Shown here one piece after another: positions 8,325 to 16,863 of a DNA stretch of 36,316 bases (the stretch's first letter is position 1; every line of letters starts with the position of its first letter). The stretch covers positions 1 to 36,316 of the forward strand of contig CALFNG010000108.1 of NCBI GenBank assembly GCA_937902985.1, in the 5' to 3' direction. The notes beneath the pieces are model-generated. The model did not search any database. It had not been told where the DNA came from and saw only the letters and a program-made list of their open reading frames with translations. This DNA comes from an uncultured Myxococcales bacterium (GTDB lineage: Bacteria; Myxococcota_A; Polyangia; Polyangiales; Polyangiaceae). A program made the position numbers and the translations under genes.

Positions 8325-8427
8325 CCGGCAGGTTCGCTTGATCTACGAGTTGTCCGCCGTTCCGTCGTGGTCGCGTCCGCGAGATGGGTGGTCGCGTCGC
8401 TTGGACGGGTACTCGTATCGATGAGTC

Positions 8428-8796
8428 TCAGTGCGCCGAAGACGATTTCTGGGCGGTCCCCATCTTCAGGCCGCAGTGCTTGCACGTGTTCGTGACCAGC
8501 ATGTCCGCCGAACCGACGAGCCAATCGCGCATGGCGTAAAGATCCTGGCACCTCGGACACGAGTACAACTGCACCCTTCCGATCGCGAAGAGCACGGATG
8601 CCCAGAGTGTGGGCACCAGGACGGCGCTCGTGTGCGGAAACAGGTGCGCGCTCAACGCGACAATCGGCAGAGCGATGAAGGAAGCCCACATCATCAACCG
8701 ACGTCGACGGAGATCCGCCCAGGCCACAAGGTAGGGATCTCTCGTGGCTGTCGGAAGCTGTTCAGGTACGCGATAGGAGCTGTGGTTCGTATCCAT
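8428..8796 (-). CDS. Membrane protein with a zinc-ribbon-like CxxC pair
   Basis: This 122-residue protein starts at ATG 8796 (MDTNHSSYRVPEQL); an upstream extension to 8841 is possible but lacks support. Two adjacent hydrophobic helices (MMWASFIALPIVALSAHLF and AVLVPTLWASVLFAIG) are followed by YSCPRCQDLY and TNTCKHCGLKMG. The two CxxC pairs, 30-odd residues apart, form a likely zinc ribbon on the cytoplasmic side. Such proteins are widespread small unknowns; no specific role can be assigned. Confidence 0.7.
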   Translation of the reverse strand: MDTNHSSYRVPEQLPTATRDPYLVAWADLRRRRLMMWASFIALPIVALSAHLFPHTSAVLVPTLWASVLFAIGRVQLYSCPRCQDLYAMRDWLVGSADMLVTNTCKHCGLKMGTAQKSSSAH

Positions 8797-8914
8797 TGCT
8801 AAATACTCGGAAGAGTATCGCGTCCACGCGCTCTCTGGCAAGGCGCTTTTACGTAGTCGGAGTTTACGGCGCGAGCACGGGATGGCCCCTGGCGCGTCCC
8901 GCTGTGCGTCCCGG

Positions 8915-9297
8915 TCAGAGCCGAAGTCTCCTCGGGCGAGAGCTACAACGGGCGGTGCTGGGTGCCCTACCGGGCGTGATGACGATCATCTCGCTCGGTT
9001 CGTGCACGATCTGACGGTGCCAGACTCCGCTCGGGACGATGCAGGAGCCTCGCTTGCGCAGAGCGACGACTTGCTCGCTTCGCGTCGTCTCCAGGATCAC
9101 GTCGACCGATCCGGAGAGCAGGATCAGGATCTCATCGCCCCGCGGGTGCATCTCCCAATGGCCGGGGCTCCCTGTCATCCGGGAGGCACTCAACAAGCGA
9201 CCTTGGTGAAGGTCGGTTCGATGCGCGATCTGGCTCCAGAACTCCTCGTCGACGTCGATGATCTTTGCGGCGCCGTCGTCCGCAAGGTCGCGGCATG
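8915..9297 (-). pseudogene. Cupin-domain protein, start disrupted by a probable frameshift
   Basis: The minus frame ending at 8915 encodes a single cupin barrel: HWEMHPRGDEILILLSGSVD (motif 1, with H, H and E metal-ligand positions) and GSCIVPSGVWHRQIV (motif 2, with its H). Coding similarity clearly extends upstream (AAKIIDVDEEFWSQIAHRTD), but that frame has no ATG or GTG before it, only a TTG well inside at 9196/9199. An ATG at 9297 is one base out of frame; inserting one base after its second codon gives MPRDLADDGAAKII, a natural start. The gene is therefore probably broken at the 5' end, or the sequence has a 1-bp error. Enzymatic role unknown. Confidence 0.6.
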
Positions 9298-9352
9298 ACG
9301 ACGGCGGATGGGCTAAGGAGCCAGAACAGCCCGCCCCACGAACTGAGCGCGC

Positions 9353-10132
9353 CTAGCCGCCGCCGACGACCGCGCTGAACGAGCGTGTCGCCAGGCCCGA
9401 CCCGCCCTGCCAGATCTCGAACCCCGCCTCGACGTCGATCAAGTACCACGCAGGGTTGATCGTCCCCCGCACGAGCGCGTCCTGAACGAACTCGCGGAGG
9501 TCGAGATCGACCGAGTCCACCGGCATCTGCCTCACGTAAGCGGTGTACGTCCAGCCCGACATCGGCCCCTTCCAGACGTCCCACACGGCCCCGCCGATCA
9601 ACACGGCAGCGATCCGGGAGCCCGCCGGCTGGACGCCCCCTGCGTGGTCGAGCCAGATCATGAGCTCGGTCCCGTTGGGCTGCCCGCTCGCGGTCGCCGT
9701 CTGGTTGAACCAGAGGTCGTAGGCGATGTCGTAAGCGCCGGAGGCTGCGGACGTCACCGTCCAGTGGCTGGGCACGGCAGGGAGAGTCGACACGAGGGCT
9801 GGCAGGCCGCTGCGGTCAGTGCAGTTTCCCCAGTGACAGCCCTTGTAGATCGACGGAAAAGACGCCGGAGGACCGGCCGAGGGCAGCGAGAAATTCGCCT
9901 CGGTCACGGCGAACGCGGTCTCGTTCACGCTGAGGCACTGGATCTGCTTGCTATTCCACTCGTTGGCCTGAACCACGTACTCCTTGCCGTGGACGTCGAT
10001 GCTGTCGAAGGGATCACAGTGGATCGAGCCTCCGGCCAGAGCCGTGGCCGCACCCGGGCCGGCTCCGCCTTCCGCGCAGGCTGCAAGTGCTCCGGCGACG
10101 AAGACAGGCGCGTAGTGACGGGGGAGTCGCAT
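9353..10132 (-). CDS. GH12 family endo-beta-glucanase lipoprotein
   Basis: This 259-residue protein has a signal peptide and lipobox (LAAC, Cys19), then a complete GH12 jelly-roll: YVVQANEWNSKQIQCL, SFPSIYKGCHWGNCT, GAYDIAYDLWFNQT, NGTELMIWLDHAG, GGAVWDVWKG and EAGFEIWQGGSGLATRSF. By analogy with Streptomyces GH12 cellulases the nucleophile is E156 (GTELM) and the acid/base is E239 (GFEIW); both are present. It should hydrolyse beta-1,4-glucan or xyloglucan at the cell surface. The start at 10132 is chosen for the signal peptide, but no clear ribosome-binding site precedes it, and the reading frame is open far upstream into the remnant at 10136-10686. Confidence 0.85.
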   Translation of the reverse strand: MRLPRHYAPVFVAGALAACAEGGAGPGAATALAGGSIHCDPFDSIDVHGKEYVVQANEWNSKQIQCLSVNETAFAVTEANFSLPSAGPPASFPSIYKGCHWGNCTDRSGLPALVSTLPAVPSHWTVTSAASGAYDIAYDLWFNQTATASGQPNGTELMIWLDHAGGVQPAGSRIAAVLIGGAVWDVWKGPMSGWTYTAYVRQMPVDSVDLDLREFVQDALVRGTINPAWYLIDVEAGFEIWQGGSGLATRSFSAVVGGG

Positions 10133-10135
10133 GGA

Positions 10136-10686
10136 CCAATGGTCGTTTCGCCGCGATGCGGCGGCTCGGCTTTCGCGGCCGTCGGTCCGCGCCTCGCGGA
10201 CGAGTGCCTGGAATCGTGGCAGCCCGAGATGCTCGAGCAACGGCAAGAACGCCGGCTCGACCCCGTCTTCTCTTGCGACCTCGGCGAAGGTGCGTATGCC
10301 GACGTCGTTGGACGCCAGAACGAACAGCACCACCTCGGTGATCTCCGTCTCGCAGCCCGCCGCCGCGAGCTGCGCCTTGAGAAACTGGCTCGCCGATACG
10401 GCATCCGTGGACCGGCGCCGATCGGCTTCGTAGCGAGGAGCGCATAGCGCTCCTGCCTGCCGACAATCAGGCGCTCGAAGCGCGGGGTCGCCGAGGAATC
10501 TCTCATCAACGACCGGAAGCCCTCGGCCGCCGCCCACACCTCGTAACCCCGGCGCGTGCCTTCTTCGGTGAGGGCCACGGCGACCGACGAGTATCCGGGC
10601 GCGTCTCCACCATCGCAGACGACGAGCAGCCTGCGATCCGACGAGGCAACGGACCGTGGCGGCGCGAACTCGCCCAGGTCGCTCAT
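10136..10686 (-). pseudogene. Phosphofructokinase-like N-terminus, frameshifted
   Basis: ATG 10686 overlaps the epimerase stop by 4 bp (ATGA). The product begins MSDLGEFAPP and contains RRLLVVCDGGDAPGYSSVAV and RRGYEVWAAAEGFRSL, matching the GGDAPG nucleotide-binding start of ATP/PPi-dependent 6-phosphofructokinases. Similarity stops after RQERYALLATK (about 10410). An adjacent frame continues with DAVSASQFLKAQLAAAG and LPLLEHLGLPRFQALV, which was not recognised as a known PFK region and runs without a stop into the GH12 gene. The usual length is above 320 residues, so most of the catalytic domain is missing. It is a decayed or chimeric gene, not an active kinase. Confidence 0.55.
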
Positions 10687-11678
10687 AGGTCGGGCCACGC
10701 GCGCTCGTAGCGTTCGAGGATGCGGTCGATCACGGCGTTCGTCTCCCCGTCTACCACCTGGCGTCGCGGATCCTCGTCGTACCACGCGGCCTGCCGCTCG
10801 GCGCCTCGTGCGTACGGAATTGTCGCGCGGTAGTCGGGCACCAGCCTTCTTATCTTTCCGTTGTCGAAGACCATGCTGTGGGCCTTGTCGCCGAGCAGGC
10901 TCGCGCCCCAGTGCGGATCGCAGGCCGCGATGAGCTCCGAGGGGACGTGCACCAACCTCGGAGAGGCTCCGGCCGCACGACCGAGAATTTCATGGATCTG
11001 GTTCCACGTCAGGGTCTCGTCCGACGTGATGTGGAACGCCTCGCCGACGGCCGATGGATGGCCGAGCAGACCGACGAAGCCGCGAGCGAAGTCGTCGCAG
11101 TGAGTCAACGTCCAGAGCGATGTCCCGTCGCCGTGAACGACGACGGGGAGGCCGCGCCGCATCCGGTCGACGACGGTCCAGCCGCCGTGCATCGGCAACA
11201 GGCCGACGTCGTAGGTGTGTGACGGACGCACGATGGTCACCGGAAACCCTTCGCCTCGATAGGCAGCTCGAAGCTTCTCTTCGCAGTCGATCTTGTCCCG
11301 CGCGTACTGCCAGAAAGGGTTGTGAAGGACCGTCGACTCGGTCACCGGAAGACTCGCGGGGGGCTTCTGGTACGCAGCTGCGGAGCTGATGAAGACATAC
11401 TGGCCGGTGCGCCCTCGAAAGAGCTCGATGTCAAGCTGTACATGGTGAGGCAAGAAGCCGACCCACTGGACGACCGCGTCGAACGCGCGGTTGCCCAGGG
11501 CGCTTCGCGCAGACCGAGCGTCCCGGATGTCGCCGAGCAGAACGTCCACTCCCGACGGGATCGGATGACGCGTCGACTTGCCTCGGCAGAGGAAGCTGAC
11601 GCCGATTCCCCGCGAGAGCGCGAGACGGGCGCACGCCGAGCTGATGATCCCGGTGCCGCCCACGAAGAGAACGTTCAT
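10683..11678 (-). CDS. NAD-dependent epimerase/dehydratase (extended SDR)
   Basis: This 331-residue protein has the Rossmann start MNVLFVGGTGIISSACARLA (GGTGxxS), the SSAAAY active-site Ser region, and YARDKID providing the YxxxK catalytic pair. Later blocks (VTIVRPSHTYDVG, AFHITSDETLTWNQI, NGKIRRLVPDY) match the sugar-nucleotide epimerase family similar to plastid CSP41-like proteins. It should act on a nucleotide sugar in the cytoplasm. ATG 11678 is chosen because MNVLFVGGTG is the usual start; the frame continues upstream without similarity. It overlaps the phosphofructokinase-like remnant by 4 bp and follows a lyase-like fragment. Confidence 0.88.
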   Translation of the reverse strand: MNVLFVGGTGIISSACARLALSRGIGVSFLCRGKSTRHPIPSGVDVLLGDIRDARSARSALGNRAFDAVVQWVGFLPHHVQLDIELFRGRTGQYVFISSAAAYQKPPASLPVTESTVLHNPFWQYARDKIDCEEKLRAAYRGEGFPVTIVRPSHTYDVGLLPMHGGWTVVDRMRRGLPVVVHGDGTSLWTLTHCDDFARGFVGLLGHPSAVGEAFHITSDETLTWNQIHEILGRAAGASPRLVHVPSELIAACDPHWGASLLGDKAHSMVFDNGKIRRLVPDYRATIPYARGAERQAAWYDEDPRRQVVDGETNAVIDRILERYERAWPDL

Positions 11679-11734
11679 CCCATCGAGGGCAGTCGCACGG
11701 AGGGCGCCTTCAAGGCTCACATTTCGACGTCGGA

Positions 11735-12031
11735 TCACCTGCATACGACGAAGTGCGCGAAGTCCACGAAGGTATCGACCGGCGTGGACCAGTCGGCGTC
11801 GTGCCCTCCGAAGAAGGTCGAGAAGAAGAGCGTGCCGGCCGGCGTGTCGTCCCGGCGGTATCTCAGGTCTTTCGCTTCGAAGGTCGGCGCGAGCGCCGGG
11901 TCGGCGTCGAACCACACACGCGCGATGCCGTCGGCCGCGTCGCCCGAGTTCAGGACGATCTCCTGCGCCAGATGGTGCCACGCGCCCGTGGAGAACGTCC
12001 AGGTCCCGAGCCCGAGCTCCGTTCCGTAGGC
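11735..12031 (-). pseudogene. C-terminal fragment of a polysaccharide-lyase-like protein
   Basis: After an in-frame TAG (12032-12034) the minus frame reads YGTELGLGTWTFSTGAWHHL, IVLNSGDAADGIARVWFD and TLFFSTFFGGHDADWSTPVD, ending VDFAHFVVCR at TGA 11735-11737. The 'FFSTFFGG.....P.D.Y.DF' ending and 'GTW.F..G.WH...Q.V.LN' block resemble the C-terminal half of PL14-like alginate/glucuronan lyases. The N-terminal half is absent and no start codon precedes the block. With the epimerase and GH12 genes downstream it suggests a former carbohydrate-utilisation cluster. Family assignment is by motif memory only. Confidence 0.5.
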
Positions 12032-12034
12032 CTA

Positions 12035-12680
12035 TGGGGTCGTGTCAAAACTGATAGGCCCGATCCTGGCCATCGGATGCCTTGCCGCTTCATGGGCGTT
12101 GCGTCCGTCATCCCGCCGCCTCGCTGCGAGCTGATGTGGGCCCGGAGGACCTCGCGAGGAAGTGCCCTACGCAGGTGGCAGCGATTACCCACCCCCGCAA
12201 TCTCGGACGGAAGAGCGCCACAGCGCGGGCGTCCTTCTGGTCGGCTCGACGCTCTGGAACGGATCGGGACGCGTGGCGCTGGCCCGAGGACCTCAACGGT
12301 TCCACCTCGACCCGCCCGATGCTTTGCGCCTTCACGTAGAGCTCTCGAGCACTGACGCGGTCACACGGAGGACGGAGCTCACGGCTTCTTCGACGCATAC
12401 GGCGAACGGTGGCCCGTCTCGCAGCACGCGCGCCGTCCCGCAGCACGACCGATCTGGCGGTCGTCGGCCCGCCAGGCGCGCCGGCCCGCGGTGGAGGCGA
12501 TCGCTTCGAGCACGGTGGCTCTTCGAGTACGAGAGGTTCGACCAGTCACCCACATGCACCGGCAGTGGCGCTCATTGGGCCTCACGCGCGTGCCGGCAGA
12601 CGCACGCACCGGCGGCCTCCGCGGGCGATCGAGCGCAGCGGCCAGAGCGCCGGGTGCTACGGTGAAAAGGGCAATTGACG
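12035..12680. other. Intergenic region; nothing recognised
   Basis: About 645 bp separates the lyase fragment (minus) from the kinase (plus). Long overlapping frames exist on both strands but are Arg-rich and lack any familiar motif. The promoter for the kinase operon should lie near its right end. The GAAAAGGG at 12664-12671 is the likely kinase ribosome-binding site. Confidence 0.4.
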
Positions 12681-14240
12681 ATGAATCGCGTGCCACCCAT
12701 AGAGGCTGGCGGTCCTCGGGTCGTCGGCCGCTATCTGCTCCATGGCGAAATTGCGTCGGGCGGCATGGCGACTGTGCACTTCGGGCGCCTCATCGGCCCT
12801 GCGGGCTTCGCGCGGCCTGTGGCGATCAAGAAGCTGCATCCGCAATTCGCGCGCGACCCCGAGTTCGTGAAGATGTTCTACGACGAGGCTCGCCTCGCGG
12901 CCTGCATCGCGCACCCCAATGTCGTCCCGACGCTCGACGTCTTCGCGGAGGGTGACGAGGTGTTTCTCGTCATGGAATACGTGCGTGGGGTATCTCTCGC
13001 GCAGCTCGCACGCATGGGACGCGTCGCAGGCGCACGCATGCCAGCGAACATCGGCCTCGCCGTCGTCGGCGGGATGTTGCAAGGCCTGCACGCGGCCCAC
13101 GAAGCGAGGAACGATCGGGGCGAACCGCTCGAACTCGTGCACCGCGACGTCTCGCCGCAGAACGTTCTGGTCGGCATCGACGGGATCGCCCGTTTGCTCG
13201 ATTTTGGCGTTGCGAAGGCGGCCGGGCGACTGCAGACGACGCGCGAAGGTCAGCTCAAGGGCAAGCTCGCGTACATGGCGCCTGAGCAAGTTCACGGCGC
13301 GGCGCTGACGCGGCGGGCCGACATCTACGGCGCGTCGGTGGTCCTCTGGGAGGTGCTCACGGGGCGCCGCCTGTTCGTTGCTGACAATGAAGCCCACGTC
13401 CTCGCGCGCGTGCTCAGCGCCGAGGTGCCGCGGCCGAGCTCCATCGTCGCCGAGCTACCCGAGGGCCTCGACCGCATCGTTCTGCGGGGTCTGCAACGCG
13501 ACCCGGAGAGACGGTACGCCTCGGCGCGCGACATGGCGTCGGACCTCATGGCCTTCTCGGGATTCGCTTCGCCCGGGGAGATCGGCGACTGGGTCGAGCA
13601 GACCGCCGCGAAGGAGCTGAGTCTGCGCGCGTCCCACATTGCCGAATTCGAGCGCTCTGCCGTCGAAGTCTCGGAGGAGCTTATGATCCAGAGGTTGTCG
13701 GGGCGGGACGCGGCCGAAGCGCCGACCCGCGTCGCCCGACGGATCAACGAGATCGCTACCGTATCTTTTCGGAAGCCCTCGACCGCGACGGATGGGGGGG
13801 GCGACGAACCGCAGGCTTCGATCCGGTCACGAGCGGGGTGGTTCGTACGGACGCGGTCGCTCCGCGCGTCCGTGTCTGTCATTGTCGCCTGCGCGGCCGC
13901 CGTCGTGATCGTATCGGTCGCCCATTTCCGGACGCGACCGACGCGCGAGACGGCCGTGCAGCCCTCGCTGCCTGGTGTTATCGCACTCGCGACGCCCGCC
14001 CGCGCGACGACGGCGATCGCGGAGCGCCCGTCGGAGCCCGAAGATCTCGCCCCGGAACCAGCCGCACCTCCGGGTCCATCCCGGCCTGCAAAGGAATCCG
14101 CGAAGGAGACGGTAGAAGCCGCCAGGCGACCCTCCGTGAGACCGTCCAGCGCAATCCCCGGCAACGCCGCCGCCGATTGCACTCCGCCATACACCGCCGA
14201 TCCCAAAGGTCATATCCATTTCAAACCGAATTGCCTATGA
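12681..14240 (+). CDS. Membrane-anchored Ser/Thr protein kinase (Pkn-type)
   Basis: This 519-residue protein has all kinase motifs: GEIASGGMATVHFG loop, VAIKK (K50), helix-C E69, HRDVSPQNV (D156, N161), DFG (D174) and APEQ (E202). It is therefore expected to phosphorylate Ser/Thr. After the kinase domain comes a linker with FRKPSTATD, one membrane helix (ASVSVIVACAAAVVIVSVAH), a Pro/Ala/Glu-rich periplasmic part and a short Cys-flanked tail (DCTPPYTADPKGHIHFKPNC). That tail type recurs on Polyangiales kinases. ATG 12681 is preferred over TTG 12675 because GAAAAGGG is well spaced from it. It heads a three-gene operon with a PEGA-like membrane protein and a Cys-rich lipoprotein. Confidence 0.93.
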   Translation: MNRVPPIEAGGPRVVGRYLLHGEIASGGMATVHFGRLIGPAGFARPVAIKKLHPQFARDPEFVKMFYDEARLAACIAHPNVVPTLDVFAEGDEVFLVMEYVRGVSLAQLARMGRVAGARMPANIGLAVVGGMLQGLHAAHEARNDRGEPLELVHRDVSPQNVLVGIDGIARLLDFGVAKAAGRLQTTREGQLKGKLAYMAPEQVHGAALTRRADIYGASVVLWEVLTGRRLFVADNEAHVLARVLSAEVPRPSSIVAELPEGLDRIVLRGLQRDPERRYASARDMASDLMAFSGFASPGEIGDWVEQTAAKELSLRASHIAEFERSAVEVSEELMIQRLSGRDAAEAPTRVARRINEIATVSFRKPSTATDGGGDEPQASIRSRAGWFVRTRSLRASVSVIVACAAAVVIVSVAHFRTRPTRETAVQPSLPGVIALATPARATTAIAERPSEPEDLAPEPAAPPGPSRPAKESAKETVEAARRPSVRPSSAIPGNAAADCTPPYTADPKGHIHFKPNCL

Positions 14241-14289
14241 CGCGCAGTCTCGATCCGCACACCGGCGGGCGCACGTCTCTCACGACTCG

Positions 14290-15237
14290 ATGCGGACCGT
14301 GAGCCGGCCCCGCGCGGTCGCGGGCATCGCCGGGTTGCTGGCGGCGCTTGCCCTTCCACGCGCTGCGAGCGGTGACGTGAGCTCCGATCGAAAGCAGCAA
14401 TGTCTCGCCGCTTCCGAGCAAGGACAGAGCCAGCGCGACGAAGGGAAATACCGCGCCGCGCGCGAATCGTTCGTGGCGTGCTCGCGGGAGTTCTGCCCGG
14501 CGATTGTCTCGCGCGCCTGCACGCAGTGGTTGCGCGAAGTTGACGACAGCGCACCGACGGTTGTCTTGGGCGCTCGCGACAAGGCCGGCAACGACGTGAA
14601 CGCGGCCAGGGTGACACTCGACGGCGAGCCGTTCGCCGAGTCCCTCGACGGCAAGCCGATCGCAGCCGATGCGGGAGAACATGTCCTGCGCTTCGAGCGG
14701 GACGGCAGCGCGCCCGTCGAGCAACGACTCGTCCTGCGCGCGGGGGAGAGAGCTCGGGTCGTGACGGTCACGTTCCGGGCCATCGATCCCGGTCCCCCGA
14801 CCGTGCTCGCCGCGGCCGCAACCCCCGCGGGGACCGCGGCCGGCGGCAAGAGCGAGGCGCCGCCTGCGGAGCCGCTCGCGTCTGCGCGTCACGTCACCGC
14901 CGGCGCGATGGCGCTCGGTGCCCTCGGTGTGGCCGCCGTCGGCGGCGTCTTTCTGTTGCAGTCGAATCGCGACAAAGACAACGCCGCCACGTTGCGCGAG
15001 GGTCTCGCGTCGAACGCCTGCACGCACGCCGCCACGGCGACCTGCCAGGCGCTTGCGGGCGCGGTCGATTCGCAACATCGCGAACTGAACGTGGCGACGG
15101 CCCTGTTTGCCGGCGCCGGCGGCCTGGTCGCGGGCGCCTTCGTGGCGTGGTTCGTGTGGCCGAAGGCGTCCGCCTCCGCGTGGATCGTGCCGATGCGTGG
15201 AGGTGTGGCGTTTCAGCTGTCGCGAGACCTGCCATGA
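14290..15237 (+). CDS. PEGA-like membrane-anchored protein
   Basis: This 315-residue protein has a signal peptide (AVAGIAGLLAALALPRAASG), then a Cys-containing helical segment (CLAASEQGQSQRDEGKYRAA, CSREFCPAIVSRAC) like the TPR-type 'amount of work' modules found with myxobacterial kinases. Next is a PEGA-like beta domain (VTLDGEPFAESLDGKPIAAD, GEHVLRFERDG). The C-terminal half has two membrane helices (AGAMALGALGVAAVGGVFLL and ALFAGAGGLVAGAFVAWFVW). It follows the kinase by 49 bp and its stop overlaps the next start (ATGA). It is probably a periplasm-facing partner or sensor of the kinase module; binding specificity is unknown. Confidence 0.75.
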   Translation: MRTVSRPRAVAGIAGLLAALALPRAASGDVSSDRKQQCLAASEQGQSQRDEGKYRAARESFVACSREFCPAIVSRACTQWLREVDDSAPTVVLGARDKAGNDVNAARVTLDGEPFAESLDGKPIAADAGEHVLRFERDGSAPVEQRLVLRAGERARVVTVTFRAIDPGPPTVLAAAATPAGTAAGGKSEAPPAEPLASARHVTAGAMALGALGVAAVGGVFLLQSNRDKDNAATLREGLASNACTHAATATCQALAGAVDSQHRELNVATALFAGAGGLVAGAFVAWFVWPKASASAWIVPMRGGVAFQLSRDLP

Positions 15238-16367
15238 TCGGGCGGCCGAACGTCGCCCGCGCCGTCGGCGCGCGGCGCTGCCGGCATCTGCTCGCGATCC
15301 TCGCGAGCGCGATCGCCGCCGCCGTGATCGCAGCGGGCTGTAGAGCCGTCGACTGCACCGAGACCGCGACCTGCGCCGGGTCAGCCGATGCGGGCGCATG
15401 CGAGCCGGGGCGCATGGAAGACTGCACCAACGGCGTCGACGACAACTGCGACGGTCTCGTCGACTGCGCGGACCCGCAATGCCAGCCGGGTTACCGGTGC
15501 GCGCCGGAAGCCCCGGCGGGCTTCCAGGGACCGGTGGTCCTCTACGATGAGAGCGGCGGACCACCCGCGCCCTCGGTGCCCCCATGCGAGGCCCCCTACC
15601 CGAGCGACCAGCTCGACGGCTATGACGCCCCGAGCTTCCAGGCGTCGTCGTGCGCCTGCCAGTGCGGATCGGTCGACAGAGGCTGCATCGGCCCGGCGAT
15701 CCGGACCTTCACCGACAACACCTGCCGGAACTCGTGCAACCTGGCGTCGGCCATCGAAGGCTGCGCGAGCGACGCGTGCACCCAGCCGGTGCAGTCAGCC
15801 ATGATCGTCACGCCGCCGGCGGTGTCGGCGGCCGGGTCGTGCTCGGCGTCCGCTCAGGCAACCGTTCCCGCGTGGGACGCGGCGCGCGACTGGGGACGCA
15901 GCGGGCGCGCTTGCGGCACGGGGCGGTCCCTTCTTCGCGGCGGGTGCTCGACGGCGCAAGTCTGCACACCGAGGCCCCCGTCCACGTTGGCTCCGGGGCT
16001 CTGCGTCTTCGAGAGCGGCGACGCCTCGTGCCCGGCGACCTACCCGGGCAAGCACACGTATTTTGCCGGGGGCTCGGACTCGCGGAGCTGCACCGGCGGC
16101 TGCCGTTGCGACCCGCCGACGGGAGTGACCTGTACGCTGATCTCGGCGGCCATCTCGTCGTCATGTCCCGGCGGGAGCGGCATCTCCACGATGACCGGCC
16201 TGGAGGACGGCGGTTCACCGAAATGCTCGGCCTTCAGTTCCACTCCGACCCCCTTCGCATCGGCCACGCTGGCACCGTCGGGCGGATCGTGCGCACCTGC
16301 GGGGACCACGGGCCCGACCGGGACCGTCGCGCCGACCACTCCGACCACGGTGTGCTGCGCGCAATAG
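15234..16367 (+). CDS. Cys-rich lipoprotein of the kinase operon
   Basis: This 377-residue protein starts at ATG 15234, overlapping the previous stop by 4 bp. The signal peptide ends in a lipobox-like AAVIAAGC. The mature protein contains a calcium-binding-like repeat of myxobacterial type (EDCTNGVDDNCDGLVDCADP) and over 20 further cysteines in pairs (SCACQCGSVDRGC, CRCDPPTGVTC), ending with CCAQ. Such 'NG.DDNCDG..DC.D..C' modules are frequent on myxobacterial surface proteins. Translational coupling to the PEGA-like protein suggests a joint envelope function downstream of, or sensed by, the kinase. No enzymatic motif was seen. Confidence 0.75.
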   Translation: MIGRPNVARAVGARRCRHLLAILASAIAAAVIAAGCRAVDCTETATCAGSADAGACEPGRMEDCTNGVDDNCDGLVDCADPQCQPGYRCAPEAPAGFQGPVVLYDESGGPPAPSVPPCEAPYPSDQLDGYDAPSFQASSCACQCGSVDRGCIGPAIRTFTDNTCRNSCNLASAIEGCASDACTQPVQSAMIVTPPAVSAAGSCSASAQATVPAWDAARDWGRSGRACGTGRSLLRGGCSTAQVCTPRPPSTLAPGLCVFESGDASCPATYPGKHTYFAGGSDSRSCTGGCRCDPPTGVTCTLISAAISSSCPGGSGISTMTGLEDGGSPKCSAFSSTPTPFASATLAPSGGSCAPAGTTGPTGTVAPTTPTTVCCAQ

Positions 16368-16452
16368 TCAGGCTCCGGCGGCCGTCACCGGCGAGACGTG
16401 TTTCTGAATCGGCCTGAGCGGCGCCGAGATTTATGCCATTTTGCTTGGAGCA

Positions 16453-16607
16453 ATGGATGAATCGACGCTCGGGAGGGCGCCGGCGGGATATCGCCGACGG
16501 AGCTGGGCGCGAGCGCGCGATACGAGGTCTCGAAGTGTATCGGCGAAGGGGGAATGGGCGTCGTCTACGAGGCCTTCGACACCGTATCCGTTCAGGGGAG
16601 GGGTTGA
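16453..16607 (+). pseudogene. Orphan N-terminal piece of a second Ser/Thr kinase
   Basis: ATG 16453 starts MDESTLGRAPAG; an adjacent frame continues with ELGASARYEVSKCIGEGGMG and VVYEAFDTV, the glycine-rich loop of a Pkn-type kinase, and stops at TGA 16605-16607. A frameshift therefore lies between the start and the loop, and the rest of the kinase is missing. The sequence up to 16863 shows no further kinase motifs. It is a truncated relic next to an intact kinase operon, perhaps from duplication and deletion. No activity is expected. Confidence 0.65.
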
Positions 16608-16796
16608 GGGGGGAACGCGGAAGGCGTCATCCTGGGCCGTCCCATCTCGACGGGCGCCGTCCAGCGTGTCCTGCACACAGTCGTCGTCGGTGCCGGAGGG
16701 GAGACGGCTCGCGCGGCCGGTGATTCCCGAGTCAGCTCGCGGCGCGCCTCCGGGGCTCTTCGCTCTCGCATAGGAAGCGCAGAGTGTCCCAAAACG

Positions 16797-16827
16797 CGAT
16801 GCTTGCGAAAGTCCTTTCGCCGCATCG
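16797..16827 (-). terminator. Hairpin downstream of the LamG/heme lipoprotein gene
   Basis: CGATGC at 16797-16802 pairs with GCATCG at 16822-16827, and GCGAAA at 16805-16810 pairs with TTTCGC at 16815-16820, leaving a 4-base loop and a small bulge. In the minus direction the stem is followed by CGTTTT. It begins 37 bp after the stop codon of the minus-strand gene at 16864, the right place for an intrinsic terminator. The short T-run makes a regulatory hairpin an alternative. Confidence 0.55.
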
Positions 16828-16863
16828 TGGAAGGCGCGCCGTGTTCGCTCTCGGCGCTACGCG

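Noticed and set aside
12108-12665. Several overlapping ORFs in the gap before the kinase
   Set aside because: They are all Arg/Ser-rich, overlap on both strands, and lack motifs or ribosome-binding sites.
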